NCBI GenBank assembly: GCA_943330455.2 | Contig: CALQHT020000032.1 | Span: 1 to 33,600 of the forward strand | Length of the DNA: 33,600 nucleotides | Source: Nitrosovibrio sp. Nv4 | GTDB lineage: Bacteria; Pseudomonadota; Alphaproteobacteria; Acetobacterales; Acetobacteraceae | Direction of reading: 5' to 3' | Part shown: in pieces, positions 32,521 through 33,600 of the stretch | How the letters are laid out: every line of letters begins with the position of its first letter | Position numbering within the stretch: the first letter of the stretch is position 1 | Position numbers and translations under genes: made by a program | The notes under the pieces: generated by a model | Seen by the model: the letters and a program-made list of their open reading frames with translations, nothing else | The model's database searches: none | Told to the model about the DNA's origin: nothing

Positions 32521-33333
32521 AGGACACAACGACGGTTCCGAGGTGCTGATTTAAATGGCCGATGGACGTGGTCGCGCTTTTCATCGGGCGGTTTTCGACA
32601 GTCGGTGTGCGATTCTGGCGTTGGTGGCTTCGGTCATCGGGATGGCGCGGGGGATCTGGGGCATGGGGATCGGCTGAATGTTTGCTTTTTGTTCTAGGTC
32701 GAGGCTGATGTCGGTGGCAAGGAAAAAGTGAAACTTGACGGGAAGATGGGGGTTTTTGGGGTCAAAACCCTCGGTTTGGCGGTGTTTTGCCTGGATTTTG
32801 GGCGTTGGTTAACAGAAACGCCGAATGGTTAATTTGATGCAACATCGGCCATTGGCGCTTTTCGCGGCGGTTCACATCCAGGTTTCGGGTCGGGCTCTAT
32901 GTATCTGGTATCCCGTGATTTATCGGGTTTCTTAAGATTCCACTTTAAATATGGATTTTTGGTAATCCGTTGCGAACAGGCGCGGATAAGGTGGGTTTTC
33001 GTTACGAGGCAATGCGGGACTCGGGGGGTATTGTTCCGGATCTATGCGGTTAACCTTGCCGTTCATGATTGCACGCGGATTGGGCAATTGGCGGTTTGCT
33101 CGCCGGCGTGGGCGGGGCGGCGTTGCTACGACCGGCACGACAGGCGGACAGACGGCTCGGCGCAATCTTCGCCATTCCCGGACCCTGTGCTAACCGCCCG
33201 CCGGTTGCGTTTGTCACTCTCCTTCGGGAAATCGATCGTCCCCCGACCTCTCGTGCGCGGGCTCGACCCAGCCCAGCTATTTGGCTGTCTGGATTTGCAC
33301 GGTGGGTGGCAGCGCGTCGGGATCCTGGAGGGT

Positions 33334-33483
33334 GGGTGCGATTCAACATTGTGCGGAGTAATTCCAACCGGCCGAAACAATGACCCATGCACCGCCCTGG
33401 CCACTTTCGTCATTGCCGGGCTCGACCCGGCAACCCACGCTGCGACGGCAAGGGGCGGGTTGCCGGATCAAGTCCGGCAATGA
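33334..33483. repeat. Palindromic intergenic repeat, copy I (left part, cut by an intron)
   Basis: It starts with GGGTGCGATTCAACATTGTG, an inverted near-copy of 25918-25941, then the usual arm CCAACCGGCCGAAACAATGA and the core with TCATTGCCGGGCTCGACCCG. The core's second hairpin, TTGCCGGA-TCAAG-TCCGGCAA at 33460-33480, is complete, but 3 bases later the sequence changes to GTGCG and the right arm is missing within the window. Confidence 0.75.
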
Positions 33484-33600
33484 GTGCGTCCGTGAGGACG
33501 CTTTGTCAGCGGGGTGCAAGTCCCCGTCTGGGTTGGTCGCAACCCAGCAATCGAAGGTAACTGCGTCGTCGTGAGACTTCGTGGAGAGCAACCGGAGGTG
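33484..33600 (+). mobile_element. Probable group II intron, 5' part of domain I (truncated by window end)
   Basis: From 33484 the sequence begins GTGCG, the conserved 5' end of bacterial group II introns (GUGYG). It then folds readily: CGTCC-GTGA-GGACG at 33487-33500 (GNRA-type loop), GGGG-TGCAAGT-CCCC at 33511-33525, and CTGGGTT-GGTCGC-AACCCAG at 33528-33547. 'GGGGTGCAAGTCCCC' and 'GCAACCCAGCAATCGAAGGT' are typical, by recall, of intron domain I. A reverse transcriptase ORF would be expected some hundreds of bases further on, beyond the window. The exon side is repeat I, and the intron starts 3 bases after a hairpin. Confidence 0.7.

Larger units (their letters stand above)
32297..33483. other. 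Long non-coding region, repeats and AT-richer stretch
   Basis: About 1.2 kb without a convincing gene. It starts with composite repeat H and ends with repeat I. In between, roughly 32530-33060 is less GC-rich than its surroundings and has unusual runs (GGGGGTTTTTGGGGTC, TTAAGATTCCACTTTAAATA). A perfect small hairpin, GGGTTTT/AAAACCC, is at 32750-32770. Open frames in this stretch have poor codon use, no ribosome sites, and run into the repeats. It may be the remains of a lost gene or an untranslated RNA; neither can be shown. Confidence 0.4.

Noticed and set aside
32581-32664. Minus-strand 27-codon frame MPQIPRAIPMTEATN..., open a further 35 codons upstream
   Set aside because: The residues look more protein-like than most shadows, but there is no ribosome site, no start for the longer form and no recognised relative.
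32899-33483. 194-codon plus-strand frame leading into repeat I
   Set aside because: The end ('VIAGLDPATH', 'LPDQVRQ') is repeat-derived and the remainder has poor codon use and no ribosome site.
1-33600. CRISPR arrays, tRNA and rRNA genes
   Set aside because: The repeats in the window are dispersed palindromes without regular spacers, and no tRNA- or rRNA-like sequence was recognised by eye.

Overview
The window is about 33.6 kb of high-GC DNA with compact operons and short overlaps between genes. The gene set points to an alphaproteobacterium, most likely Rhodospirillales/Acetobacteraceae. The clues are a ChvI/ChvG two-component pair, a short HPr kinase in a PTS phosphorelay with RapZ, a DUF3035 lipoprotein, and many intergenic palindromes of the kind that translate to 'AGLDPAT'. 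No rRNA, tRNA, CRISPR array or complete insertion sequence was seen.

Layout. Positions 1-10900 hold a regulatory block: a HugZ-like flavoprotein (-) divergent from chvI-chvG (+), then an unusual insert of three genes (a lone amino-acid-binding protein, and an overlapping PLP dehydratase/enoyl-CoA hydratase pair), then hprK-rapZ-(27-codon ORF)-EIIA-HPr-EI. In the PTS part the genes overlap or nearly overlap. No sugar EIIB/EIIC is present, so this looks like a regulatory phosphorelay. Positions 10900-17400 are mixed: a small membrane protein, an orphan Bug-type binding protein divergent from an isonitrile-hydratase-like DJ-1 protein, a DadA-like amino-acid dehydrogenase, a LysR regulator and YgfZ. 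Positions 17500-25400 are a carbohydrate region. A GT4-asnB pair (+) converges on a minus-strand cluster of a 45-residue basic protein, a ManA-like isomerase, a large glycosyltransferase fused to a helical domain, and a GH130 mannoside phosphorylase/hydrolase. Positions 26200-32300 hold an LLM flavin monooxygenase with OsmC, a DUF3035 lipoprotein, an EamA permease, and a three-gene overlapping methyltransferase-GT2-SMR operon likely acting on a lipid-linked sugar. Positions 32300-33600 are mostly non-coding and end in the first 117 bases of a probable group II intron.

What stands out. (1) A modular family of nested palindromes occurs about nine times between genes; it supplies the C-terminus of one protein and the stop codon of another. 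(2) The probable group II intron begins 3 bases after a hairpin belonging to one of these repeats. (3) The ManA/GT-fusion/GH130 cluster with its small basic protein is a candidate pathway for making and recycling a mannose-containing glycan. (4) Two small ORFs (8157-8240 and 25243-25380) are placed to be translationally coupled to the PTS EIIA gene and the mannose operon. Functions are assigned from recalled family motifs; no database search was possible.
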